A stretch of 49,902 bases of DNA. Origin: Anaerolineae bacterium (GTDB taxonomy: Bacteria; Chloroflexota; Anaerolineae; Aggregatilineales; Phototrophicaceae). Position 1 is the first letter of the stretch. Every line of letters starts with the position of its first letter. The position numbers were made by a program, and so were the translations under genes. The notes beneath the pieces were generated by a model, which saw only the letters and a program-made list of their open reading frames with translations, was not told the DNA's origin and ran no database searches. Shown here one piece after another: positions 9,029 to 16,647 of the stretch. The DNA lies in contig JAIOHM010000021.1 in NCBI GenBank assembly GCA_019912965.1, positions 1-49,902 on the forward strand. Direction: 5' to 3'.

Positions 9029-9160
9029 TGAGGAATGAGGACTGGGTGACAAGATTTTGATTCCGAATATGTAGAGTACAAAGCGGCTTCATTCTACCCG
9101 ATGGTGATCAAAATTTCTGTGATAACGCTGGTTTTCGTGCCGAATACAACTGGAAAATCA

Positions 9161-9192
9161 TGAGAGTCCTCGCCCGATAACGAGAACTCTCA
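9161..9192 (-). terminator. Hairpin terminator of the secreted-protein gene
   Basis: Arms TGAGAGT-c-CTCG and CGAG-a-ACTCTCA form a stem of 11 pairs with one mismatch around an 8-base loop. It lies 10 bp past the stop of the gene at 9203. On the minus strand it is followed by TGATTTTCC, a weak T-rich tail. Confidence 0.6.
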
Positions 9193-9202
9193 CCTAAACT
9201 CG

Positions 9203-9946
9203 TTAGCGCCCCATCAAACCGGGCAAACTCAGATCACCGGAAGCGATGTCGTTGACGCCTGTTACACATAAAAACGGATTGTGCAGATTGGCGTTCACTT
9301 GCAAACCCGCCGTCACACCGTCGAAGTTGAAGGTTTCCACATAATCCAGATCGGCATGAGGCACGGTGACGACCACTTCACTTTGAAACAATTCCAGATC
9401 GTAATTAGGGCTGTCGATCAAGATAGGCAGTTCAGGCCATGTCTCCGGCACATCAGGCGCTTCGCCTTCAGGAATATCGCGCACTTTAAGTCTACCTTCG
9501 CCGCAGGCTTCATCCGCTACCAACACCACCCAATGACTGTGCCAGCGCGCGCCATCATTACTGGCGTCGCCGTCTTCGTCCTCGTCCCACAGCGGTGTAT
9601 CGTCGAAGTCAGGATGCGATGTAACCGCCAATGCCAAAATGCCCTGCTCTGGCTCAAAGCCGACCAGCGCTGTATCCAATGAGGTCGGCCAGACATAGCT
9701 GAACACTTCCGCGCCGGGAACCGCCCCCCCTGCTTCTGGAAGGGTCACGCCCGCTTCACCATTCACCATCATCTGAAAAATCAGATTAGAACCAGTCTGC
9801 GTGACCTGCGCGAAAACAATGTCGAACTCGGCGGCAACTCCTTCGGATTCATCGCTGTGGATCGGTTCGCCATCATCATGTGCAGCAGCCGGAACTGCCA
9901 CCAGCGCGATCATCAACAACAGCAGTAGGTATATACGATTGAACAT
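9203..9946 (-). CDS. Secreted protein of unknown function
   Basis: 247 residues. A clear signal peptide (MFNRIYLLLLLMIALVAVPAAA, cleavage near 22) is followed by an acidic, His/Asp-rich start (HDDGEPIHSDESE) and a strand-rich mature domain. The mature part has a GARWHSHWVVL segment and single cysteines in DEACGEG and NPFLCVTG. No family was recognised. It is divergently transcribed from the LysR gene across about 100 bp containing a strong operator-like dyad, so it is a likely target of that regulator. Confidence 0.8.
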   Translation of the reverse strand: MFNRIYLLLLLMIALVAVPAAAHDDGEPIHSDESEGVAAEFDIVFAQVTQTGSNLIFQMMVNGEAGVTLPEAGGAVPGAEVFSYVWPTSLDTALVGFEPEQGILALAVTSHPDFDDTPLWDEDEDGDASNDGARWHSHWVVLVADEACGEGRLKVRDIPEGEAPDVPETWPELPILIDSPNYDLELFQSEVVVTVPHADLDYVETFNFDGVTAGLQVNANLHNPFLCVTGVNDIASGDLSLPGLMGR

Positions 9947-9974
9947 TCAGTTTCTCCTCGTTTTAGATAAATCG

Positions 9975-10011
9975 TTGCCTACACTGTAGGTCATGGACTA
10001 TAATTAGTCCA
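9975..10011 (+). promoter_or_regulatory. LysR promoter with an overlapping operator dyad
   Basis: A perfect -10 box TATAAT (9999-10004) lies 18 bp after a -35-like TTGCCT (9975-9980), pointing towards the LysR gene. The -10 lies inside a perfect 7-bp inverted repeat, TGGACTA-TAAT-TAGTCCA (9994-10011), which contains a T-N11-A motif, the LysR-family signature. This suggests negative autoregulation and control of the divergent secreted-protein gene. Confidence 0.7.
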
Positions 10012-10052
10012 ACAGATAGATTTTATAATGCTGATAAGTTGGGCTAATGATT

Positions 10053-10946
10053 ATGGAACTGCGTCAACTGCGTTATTTGCTGGCGATTGCCGAAGAAGCC
10101 AATTTCACACGGGCGTCCGAAAAAGTATTTGTGTCCCAGTCGGCGCTTTCGCAGCAAATCCAAGCCCTTGAGCAAGAGGTCGGGACGGTGCTGCTGGATC
10201 GGTCGAAGCGCGGTGTGCGGCTCACGGCGGCGGGTGAAATTCTGTATCACCATGCTCAACGGATGTTTCTTGAGTTGGAACAGGCGAAAGTTGCCATGCA
10301 GGAACTTGAAGGCTTACAGCGCGGCGAACTGCGGGTTGGCGTGGTACAAACCGTCAACGATTACCTGATGCCTGCTTTGGTGACACGGTTCGCGGAACAG
10401 TATCCGCAGATCAGATTGTTGATTGATGAACTCTCGTCCGATGAGATTGAGATTCGGCTGGAAAATGGGGAATTGCAGGTTGGCTTGAGTTTTGTGCCAG
10501 TTTCAAACTTGAATATTGAGTCGGAATCGTTGTTTGAAGAACGATTGGTGTTGATCGTGCGCGATGACCATCCGCTTGCAGACCAAGCGATCATTCCCGT
10601 CCAGTCGTTGGACAAGATGCCGATGGTGATGCTCTCCAATACCTTCTGTACGCGGCGTTTATGGGAAGAAAACGCGCAGTTGGCTTCTGCTCAGCCGCAG
10701 ATTGTCATGGAGATGAACACCGTCAGCAGCATTTTGGCGGTGGTCGAAAAAACAGGTTTGGCAACGGTTTTGCCAAAGCTCACCGTCGCCGAAAAACGTT
10801 TCGATCATCTCGTCGGGCTTGATTTGCATAACCCGACCCCTTCGCGTCAGGTCGGGTTGTTATGGCATCGGGAAAATTATCTGTGCAGCGCATCACGGGC
10901 ATTCATCGCCATAGCAAAGCAAGTCAGCGCGGCGTTTACGCCTTAG
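10053..10946 (+). CDS. LysR-family transcriptional regulator (CynR-like)
   Basis: 297 residues from ATG 10053; the alternative ATG 10047 adds two residues. The N-terminal winged helix reads MELRQLRYLLAIAEEANFTRASEKVFVSQSALSQQIQALE, typical of LysR proteins. The C-terminal effector-binding domain (about 90-295) has the usual GELRVGVV start. LysR regulators act as tetramers that respond to a small metabolite and often control a divergent gene, here the secreted protein at 9203. The effector is unknown. Confidence 0.92.
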   Translation: MELRQLRYLLAIAEEANFTRASEKVFVSQSALSQQIQALEQEVGTVLLDRSKRGVRLTAAGEILYHHAQRMFLELEQAKVAMQELEGLQRGELRVGVVQTVNDYLMPALVTRFAEQYPQIRLLIDELSSDEIEIRLENGELQVGLSFVPVSNLNIESESLFEERLVLIVRDDHPLADQAIIPVQSLDKMPMVMLSNTFCTRRLWEENAQLASAQPQIVMEMNTVSSILAVVEKTGLATVLPKLTVAEKRFDHLVGLDLHNPTPSRQVGLLWHRENYLCSASRAFIAIAKQVSAAFTP

Positions 10947-10969
10947 CCCGAATGTGTTTCGCACTGAGA

Positions 10970-12193
10970 TTAGGCCAGATGAAATACGATTTCCAACACT
11001 AAAGCACTGATCGATGTGAACAACGCAAAAAAACAAAAACGCCGGGTCAGGGTGCCGAACCGCTGAATGGCATCCGACTTCTGAAACAAGCGTACCCCTT
11101 TGCGGCGTACCTCTGGTTTGGAAGAACTGGCAAGCCAGGTCAGGGGAAGTTGAACGATGAAAGGCGCAAGGGCAGCCCAGATAAAATAGGCAATTGCGAA
11201 TACCAGCAGAATTGGAAAGCGTCCGCGTTCATCCTGCAAGAAGGGCAGCATCAGAAAGGTGATAACGCTCGTCCAGATGAGGATGAGTAGGGCTTGGAAG
11301 TAACGCAGCACTAAACGGCGCAGTTTTAACGCATGACGCACTAAGGATACCTCGGTCTTGGCAACCTCTTGATAGAGTGATCGATCAATAAAGCCAGCCA
11401 ACCCCAGCGCCGCGTTAAAACCATCAATTTCCTTCAATGTCCGATCAACGTAAGCCGTGTGAAGCACCGTTTCCGATTCGTCTCCATTCGGGTATGTGCC
11501 GTGTACGCGAACTAAATCGGCATCCTCAAGATCATCCAACGGCTTTTCAGACGGAATTTCCACAACATCCAGCTTAATCAGCTTGGGCAGTTTACGGGTG
11601 TAGGGAACAATCATACGGTCGGGTTTGTCAATCACGTCATGATAGTAGCTGGACTGGGCGTCCGCGTGTGAGATAACAAAATTGATCAAGTCTGTGCCGT
11701 ACTGATAGCGTAAAACGCGGGCTTTGACTTCCTCAGACTCGTCCGGTGAGAAAGCAATTCCAGTCAGGATAAAACGCGGGTTAAAGAGCTTTTCGGGAAA
11801 ACTCGGCGGATGCCCTACAAAATAAAAACGAACAATATCCTTGAGCAGCAGCAGCAGTGCCACCGATGGAATACTGAGCGAGAGTAAAAATGGATAGAGC
11901 AGGCAGAGATAAATAATGAGCGTTCCGATAGTCTGCTCAATACCTGAACTGATCGAAAGCGCCGGAGAATAATCCAGAATGGCGTGGATGACCGCCAATA
12001 CACCATCCTTTAAAAAGACTGGCAGCAAGAACAACAAGCCCGCGCCGCTCAAAAAGCCAACAGCGACACGATGCATGGTGGACAAACGGACTTCGCTGCG
12101 CTGGAGGTATCCCCGCATTGCATTGCGTTCATCCGTACTAAACTTGGGTGGTTTCTGATTATTCACGGTGGTTCGCTTCGTTTCCTGATACAT
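10970..12193 (-). CDS. Membrane protein of unknown function
   Basis: 407 residues from ATG 12193, chosen because GAGG lies 8 bases upstream; ATG 12205 is the alternative. Membrane segments lie near residues 35-55 and 85-115, and there are three more in the last 120 residues (LLILIWTSVITFLML, LLVFAIAYFIWAALAPFIV, FFALFTSISALVLEIVF). A hydrophilic region of about 180 residues lies between them. No family was recognised. It starts about 30 bp after the ArsR gene and is probably co-transcribed with it and regulated by it. Confidence 0.75.
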   Translation of the reverse strand: MYQETKRTTVNNQKPPKFSTDERNAMRGYLQRSEVRLSTMHRVAVGFLSGAGLLFLLPVFLKDGVLAVIHAILDYSPALSISSGIEQTIGTLIIYLCLLYPFLLSLSIPSVALLLLLKDIVRFYFVGHPPSFPEKLFNPRFILTGIAFSPDESEEVKARVLRYQYGTDLINFVISHADAQSSYYHDVIDKPDRMIVPYTRKLPKLIKLDVVEIPSEKPLDDLEDADLVRVHGTYPNGDESETVLHTAYVDRTLKEIDGFNAALGLAGFIDRSLYQEVAKTEVSLVRHALKLRRLVLRYFQALLILIWTSVITFLMLPFLQDERGRFPILLVFAIAYFIWAALAPFIVQLPLTWLASSSKPEVRRKGVRLFQKSDAIQRFGTLTRRFCFFALFTSISALVLEIVFHLA

Positions 12194-12222
12194 GCCAATC
12201 CTCATTAAGCCTGCTGAAAGGC

Positions 12223-12564
12223 TTAGTCCGTCACTCTATCTGCTTCTGTAACCTGCTCCAACAGGGCTTGATGGTTAATCATTTGGCGGTTAAAAATCTC
12301 CCGTGCCACATCCATCAACTGAAAAATCATCGGATCACGAACGGAATAGTAAACGCTCGTGCCATCTTTACGGGTATCAACTAAATTCCCATTCCGCAGC
12401 CGTGCTAACTGCTGGGAAATCGTGGATTGATCCGCCTCTAGCAAGACTTGCAGCTCATTGACGTTCTTTTCACCATTCCGCAAATAATCGAGAATCGCCA
12501 GCCGTGCCGGATGCGACAGCACCTTAAAAAATTCAGCTTTAAAACGATGAACCGGTTGATTCAT
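12223..12564 (-). CDS. ArsR-family transcriptional regulator
   Basis: 113 residues. The winged helix-turn-helix is clear: FKVLSHPARLAILDYLRNGEKNVNELQVLLEADQSTISQQLARLRNGNLVDTRKDGTSVYYSV. The ELCVCDL metal-binding motif of ArsR/SmtB sensors is replaced by ELQVLLE, so sensing of As or Cd through that site is unlikely. A strong ribosome binding site (AAGGAGG) precedes the ATG. A membrane-protein gene follows directly and is the likely partner or target. Confidence 0.9.
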   Translation of the reverse strand: MNQPVHRFKAEFFKVLSHPARLAILDYLRNGEKNVNELQVLLEADQSTISQQLARLRNGNLVDTRKDGTSVYYSVRDPMIFQLMDVAREIFNRQMINHQALLEQVTEADRVTD

Positions 12565-12600
12565 GCGGCCTCCTTGTTCAGGGCAATCTGTCTAAATGAG

Positions 12601-12614
12601 AATATTCAAATATT
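12601..12614. promoter_or_regulatory. Candidate ArsR operator
   Basis: AATATT-CA-AATATT is a 6-bp inverted repeat with a 2-bp centre, 37 bp upstream of the ArsR start. It lies in an AT-rich stretch that also holds a second ATATTCA. The position and symmetry suit autoregulation by the adjacent repressor. Confidence 0.4.
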
Positions 12615-12690
12615 GCTATATTCACATGATGCAGTATAGGGGTAGAGCAAAATAACGTCAATACATCCATTATTAAGATGAAACACGAAA

Positions 12691-13404
12691 TCAGGTGTTT
12701 AAGGTGCGGATGTGTTCAGCCAGCAAATCCGCGATGTGGGTATGGGCTTCGCGGGTTAAGTGATGCCCATCCGAGTCCAGCACCGGGATAATGCCGCGCG
12801 GCTGAAAATAGGCGTTGAGGTCGATATAACTCACCTGCCCCGGATGGGCTTCCGCAATCCCACGCAGGGCGTCGTTATAGCTGCGGATTTGAGCATCCAC
12901 ATTATAGGTGCGCTGGCGTAAATCGTCGTTGGTATCCAGAATGCCGAGCAGGATAACGTGCTGTGTTCCGTGAGCAAGTGCGGCGTTGATGATGGCCTGT
13001 ACATTCTCGCGGTATTGGGGCAGCGGAACATATACACGCGGACGATTTTTCGTCCATTGGTAGCGGCGTTTCCCGGCGTACTCAGTGATGAACTTGGTGA
13101 TGAAACCCAATTTAACGGATTGCAATCCGCTTAAAAATTGATGTTCACGGCGGCTGAACAAACGCGGAAAGCAGTCCACGATTCCGGTGTGCAAAATCAG
13201 CACATGGGCGGGATAGCCTGCAATCGCATCCGGTATGTCACGGCGGATTTCGCTGCTGTCCGTCCGGCGGCGGCTGTGGTGGATGACATAATACGGCGCG
13301 CCGAGCCGTTCCTGAAGCAGCAGCCAATACAAATCCATCCCGCTGATGTTATCCGCCACGCGGGGCATAGACAGCGAATCGCCAACCACATTAATCAGTT
13401 TCAT
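12691..13404 (-). CDS. SGNH/GDSL-family hydrolase
   Basis: 237 residues. The N-terminal block I reads VVGDSLS with the nucleophile Ser at residue 10. The C-terminal block V reads DSDGHHLT, supplying the Asp and His of the SGNH triad. The family hydrolyses esters, often acyl or O-acetyl groups on sugars and lipids. There is no signal peptide. Its ATG overlaps the stop of the sortase gene (ATGA), so the two are coupled. A cell-surface polysaccharide substrate is plausible from the neighbourhood but not shown. Confidence 0.85.
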   Translation of the reverse strand: MKLINVVGDSLSMPRVADNISGMDLYWLLLQERLGAPYYVIHHSRRRTDSSEIRRDIPDAIAGYPAHVLILHTGIVDCFPRLFSRREHQFLSGLQSVKLGFITKFITEYAGKRRYQWTKNRPRVYVPLPQYRENVQAIINAALAHGTQHVILLGILDTNDDLRQRTYNVDAQIRSYNDALRGIAEAHPGQVSYIDLNAYFQPRGIIPVLDSDGHHLTREAHTHIADLLAEHIRTLNT

Positions 13405-13943
13405 CTGCCGACTCGTTTCGCCGTGACGATCACCCGGCGGTCATATTCACCTGTTGCCGGGTCATAAGTGGGTATATCGCAGGTGAGCAGCGTCAGCCGC
13501 GCGTCATCGCTGGGATAAAGCGGCGTTAAATCTTCGGGCGTCACGCTGCTGATTTTGACGATTTCATAGCGCGATTCGCTGTCGCCGTTTAGCACGACGA
13601 TATGCATTCCGGGCTGAAGGGTATGCAGGTTGACAAATAATCCATCTGTACCATCCGGCATCTCGGCATGAGCGGCGAGGGCGACGTTGCCCAAATCGTT
13701 AAAAGTGGCTGTCCCTTGCAGATGCCCGACGCTTGTATCCCATGAATCAATCGCCCAACTTTCGCCATCTAGCGGGAACTGCCCGACGAATTCACTCAGC
13801 CGCAGCGCCGGGATGATCAGGCGTGGAGCAGTTGCGTCTTGTGCTGTGACGGGCGACAAGAAAAGCAAGATTTGAACCACAGAGACACAGAGAGCACAGA
13901 GCTTTCGCAGAGCGTTTATTTTTAGAGCAGGTGAGCGTTTCAC
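13401..13943 (-). CDS. Sortase-family transpeptidase
   Basis: 180 residues. An N-terminal signal or anchor segment (about 12-35) is followed by the sortase barrel. The catalytic residues are visible as His92 (LAAHAEMPDG), Cys155 in the TLLTC motif and Arg169/170 (YDRRVIV). Sortases cleave a sorting motif and join surface proteins to the wall or to pilins. No sortase substrate with a clear LPxTG-type motif was seen in the window. The gene overlaps its upstream and downstream neighbours by 4 bp each. The anchor is partly encoded by a purine-rich repeat (ACCACAGAGACACAGAGAGC, from 13876), giving KLCALCVSVVQ. Confidence 0.85.
   Translation of the reverse strand: MKRSPALKINALRKLCALCVSVVQILLFLSPVTAQDATAPRLIIPALRLSEFVGQFPLDGESWAIDSWDTSVGHLQGTATFNDLGNVALAAHAEMPDGTDGLFVNLHTLQPGMHIVVLNGDSESRYEIVKISSVTPEDLTPLYPSDDARLTLLTCDIPTYDPATGEYDRRVIVTAKRVGR
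13876..13901. repeat. ACCACAGAGACACAGAG-type repeat within the sortase signal sequence
   Basis: A 26-bp purine-rich string of CACAGAG units. I recall similar strings as dispersed intergenic repeats in Chloroflexota and other genomes. Here it is coding and read in the minus direction as part of the hydrophobic signal. Confidence 0.45.
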
Positions 13944-14266
13944 GGTTTGTCGAAGATAGGCACGGCATCTTGAAGAATGAAAGGGCGCAGTTCTTCGCGT
14001 AGGTTCGCTGCTACGGCAACATCCACTTTGCGCCCTAGCAGGTTCTGTAAATCAACCATCAACCCTACATGATCGAGCAGTCGATAACCGGGTTTAAAAT
14101 CCACCAGAAAATCGACATCACTATCCGGGCGGGCTTCCCCCCGCGCGACTGAACCAAAAACGCGCAGGTTATACGCACCCCGTTTGGATGCCAATTGCAG
14201 AATCGCTTCGCGTTTGTTGTCCAACAATTCGTGGATACCGATTTTGGTTTCCGGTTGGTCGCTCAT
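13940..14266 (-). CDS. Minimal nucleotidyltransferase (MNT) domain protein
   Basis: 108 residues from ATG 14266 with GGAAGG just upstream; the in-frame TTG 14278 is less likely. The pol-beta-type nucleotidyltransferase signature GSVARGEARPDSDVDFLVDF is complete, with the two metal-binding Asp residues. In MNT-HEPN toxin-antitoxin pairs, MNT AMPylates the HEPN RNase toxin. No HEPN gene is adjacent; the next gene is a sortase, overlapping by 4 bp. It is an orphan MNT or has a distant partner. Confidence 0.88.
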   Translation of the reverse strand: MSDQPETKIGIHELLDNKREAILQLASKRGAYNLRVFGSVARGEARPDSDVDFLVDFKPGYRLLDHVGLMVDLQNLLGRKVDVAVAANLREELRPFILQDAVPIFDKP

Positions 14267-14330
14267 ATGGCCTTCCAAAAATCTTGTTGACTCCCCTATT
14301 CTGAATAGATTGACGCCCTATCGCAAGTCC

Positions 14331-15530
14331 TTAAGCGGTGACGCGCGCCAGTTCGCCTAATGTATCGATCACGCGCGACTGCTGGGCATCCGTCAGGCCG
14401 ACCGAACAAGGCAGCGAAAGCGCATCACGATAGAGCGTATCCACCACTTCAACGCGATAGGCGAATTCGTTTTTATAAGGCGTCAGGCTGTGAACCGGAT
14501 GCCACAATGGGCGCGATTGAATTCCACGACTCTGAAGTTCGCGCATCAGATCGCGGCTGTTCATCCCGAAAACGGATTCATCCACCAGCATGGTGTACAT
14601 CCAGAAAACGCTTTCCGCCCAATCCGCCTGCCGCATTGGAGTGATGCCGTTTAGGTCAGCGAAGGCTTGACCATAACGCGCGGCAATCTCACGCTTTTTG
14701 GCGATATAAACATCGATCTGTTCCATCTGGGCGCAGCCGATAGCGGCCTGCACATTCGTCAGGCGGTAGTTATAGCCGACTTCCTCATGAATGTATTCGA
14801 TGGGATCGTCTTTGGCCTGTGTCGAGAGATACTTAGCGCGTTTCGCCAGCGCTGGATCGTCGGTGATGACCATGCCGCCGCCGCCCGTCGTGATGAGTTT
14901 ATTGCCGTTGTAGCTCAGGCAGGCGATATGCCCCAAATGCCCAACCATCCGTCCCTTATAACGTGCGCCCAGCGATTCGGTAGCGTCTTCAATCACCGTC
15001 AGATCAAAACGCGCGGCAGCTTCCAGAATCGGGTCAATATCGACCGGATGGCCGAGAATATGCACGGGCATAATGGCGCGGACGCGGCGGCCTGTGGCGC
15101 GGTTGATGAGCGCGCCGTTTTGCCAATCGCAGGCTTTCGTCAAAAATTCGATGACTTTTTCGGCGTCCATTTCATAAGTGTGCGGATCAGCATCCATAAA
15201 AACCGGATGCGCGCCGATGTACCGGATGGTGTTGACCGGGGCGGCGAACGTCAGCGCGGAAACCAGCACTTCCTCGCCGGGTTGGATGCGCGCGGCCATC
15301 AGCGCCAGATGCAAAGCGGCGGTTCCGGTTGAGGTAGCAATCGCATATTTCGTGCCGACATATTCGGCGGTCATGCGCTCAAAGCGATCTACAAATGCGC
15401 CGACTGAGGATACCCAACCTTTATCCAGACAGTCTTTCACATAATCCCATTCGTTGCCGCGAATTTCCGGCACACACAGCGGGATAAATCCTTCCGGCGT
15501 AGGTGCGCCGGGTTCAAATGACGTAGACAC
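14331..15530 (-). CDS. legC: LegC-type sugar aminotransferase (DegT/DnrJ/EryC1/StrS)
   Basis: 399 residues from a GTG start. The N-terminus FIPLCVPEIRGNEWDYVKDC fits LegC-family enzymes. These use PLP and glutamate to aminate the 4-keto sugar nucleotide in legionaminic acid synthesis. The PLP-site region (LSYNGNKLITTGGGGMV) has the internal-aldimine lysine, and EDATESLGA holds the PLP-contacting Asp. It overlaps the upstream dehydratase gene by 17 bp, so both are made from one transcript in pathway order. Confidence 0.88.
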   Translation of the reverse strand: MSTSFEPGAPTPEGFIPLCVPEIRGNEWDYVKDCLDKGWVSSVGAFVDRFERMTAEYVGTKYAIATSTGTAALHLALMAARIQPGEEVLVSALTFAAPVNTIRYIGAHPVFMDADPHTYEMDAEKVIEFLTKACDWQNGALINRATGRRVRAIMPVHILGHPVDIDPILEAAARFDLTVIEDATESLGARYKGRMVGHLGHIACLSYNGNKLITTGGGGMVITDDPALAKRAKYLSTQAKDDPIEYIHEEVGYNYRLTNVQAAIGCAQMEQIDVYIAKKREIAARYGQAFADLNGITPMRQADWAESVFWMYTMLVDESVFGMNSRDLMRELQSRGIQSRPLWHPVHSLTPYKNEFAYRVEVVDTLYRDALSLPCSVGLTDAQQSRVIDTLGELARVTA

Positions 15531-16506
15531 CAGTCCGATACCTCTCTACATGCTGCTTCATCCATTCGATTGTACGGGTTAATCCATCTTCCAATGAGAC
15601 CTGTGGAGTCCATCCGAGCAGTTCAGCCGCGAGTCGGTTATCTGCCAGCAGCCGTTCGACTTCGCTGCCAGGGGGACGAACCCGCTGTTCGTCGCTGATA
15701 ATCTGGATGTCATGACCGATCAAACGGGCGATCAGATTCGCCAGATCGCCGATGCTGATTTCGCGTCCTGAACCGAGGTTGATGGTGCGCCCGATGGCGG
15801 TTTCGCTTTCGGCGGCTTTGATGAACCCCTCAACCGTGTTACCGACATAATTTAAATCGCGGGTAGGCGAAAGACTGCCAAGTTTGACAGCTTCCCCCGC
15901 CAAGCACTGCGTGATGATCGTCGGAATCACCGCGCGGGCGGATTGGCGCGGACCAAAGGTATTGAACGGGCGGACGGTGACGACCGGGACGCCGAACGAC
16001 AGATGAAACGATTCGGCCAGTTTATCCGCGCCGATTTTGGTGGCGGAATACGGCGATTGCCCTTGCAGCGGATGGTTTTCGTCAATCGGGACATAGCGGG
16101 CGGTGCCATAAGTTTCACTGGTTGAGGTATGCACAATGCGGCGCGTACCCAGTTCGCGGGCAGCTTGCAGCACATTCAATGTGCCTTCGATGTTGGCGCG
16201 AACATACGAGTTGGGCGCAACGTAGGAATACGGAATGGCGATCAACGCGCCGAGATGAAACACGACTTCACGCCCGGTCATCGCCTGCCGAACGCTGCCT
16301 GCGTCGGCAATATCGCCCGCGACGACTTCGATCTGCTCTTTATATGGGGAATGGTCGAGCCAGCCCCACAACCCCAATGCATTGTAATGCACCAATGCGC
16401 GGACGTTCGCGCCGCGTTCGACCAATGCTTCCGTCAAATAACTGCCGATGAATCCCCCTGCCCCGGTGACGAGGACAGGCGTGTTGTGCCAATTGTTCAG
16501 TTCCAA
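15514..16506 (-). CDS. legB: LegB-type NAD-dependent 4,6-dehydratase
   Basis: 330 residues from a TTG start with GGA upstream; no in-frame ATG is better placed. It is an extended short-chain dehydrogenase with TGAGGFIGS at the NAD site, the active-site TSTSETYG segment and the catalytic YSATK (YxxxK). It is expected to make the 4-keto-6-deoxy sugar nucleotide that LegC then aminates. Palindromic repeats lie directly upstream (16546-16630), and the P450 gene lies beyond them. Confidence 0.85.
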   Translation of the reverse strand: MELNNWHNTPVLVTGAGGFIGSYLTEALVERGANVRALVHYNALGLWGWLDHSPYKEQIEVVAGDIADAGSVRQAMTGREVVFHLGALIAIPYSYVAPNSYVRANIEGTLNVLQAARELGTRRIVHTSTSETYGTARYVPIDENHPLQGQSPYSATKIGADKLAESFHLSFGVPVVTVRPFNTFGPRQSARAVIPTIITQCLAGEAVKLGSLSPTRDLNYVGNTVEGFIKAAESETAIGRTINLGSGREISIGDLANLIARLIGHDIQIISDEQRVRPPGSEVERLLADNRLAAELLGWTPQVSLEDGLTRTIEWMKQHVERYRTGVYVI

Positions 16507-16545
16507 ATGCTCATTTCCAAATGCTAGACGATTTAAATGTTGTCC

Positions 16546-16574
16546 GTAGGGGCGACCGGGCCGGTCGCCCCTAC
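16546..16574. repeat. GTAGGGGCG palindrome, ACCGG interior
   Basis: 29-bp near-perfect palindrome with outer arms GTAGGGGCG/CGCCCCTAC and inner ACCGG/CCGGT. It lies in the gap between the P450 and legB genes. Same interior as the copy at 29745. Confidence 0.85.
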
Positions 16575-16604
16575 AAAATCAATTTTTTCGAGATTTCGCT
16601 GATG

Positions 16605-16630
16605 TAGGGGCGCAACATGTTGCGCCCCTA
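16605..16630. repeat. TAGGGGCG palindrome, CAACATGTTG interior
   Basis: A perfect 26-bp palindrome (two 13-bp arms) with outer TAGGGGCG and inner CAACA/TGTTG. It is paired with the copy at 16546, as also seen at 29.8 and 33.3 kb. Confidence 0.85.
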
Positions 16631-16647
16631 ACCATGACATTATACCG

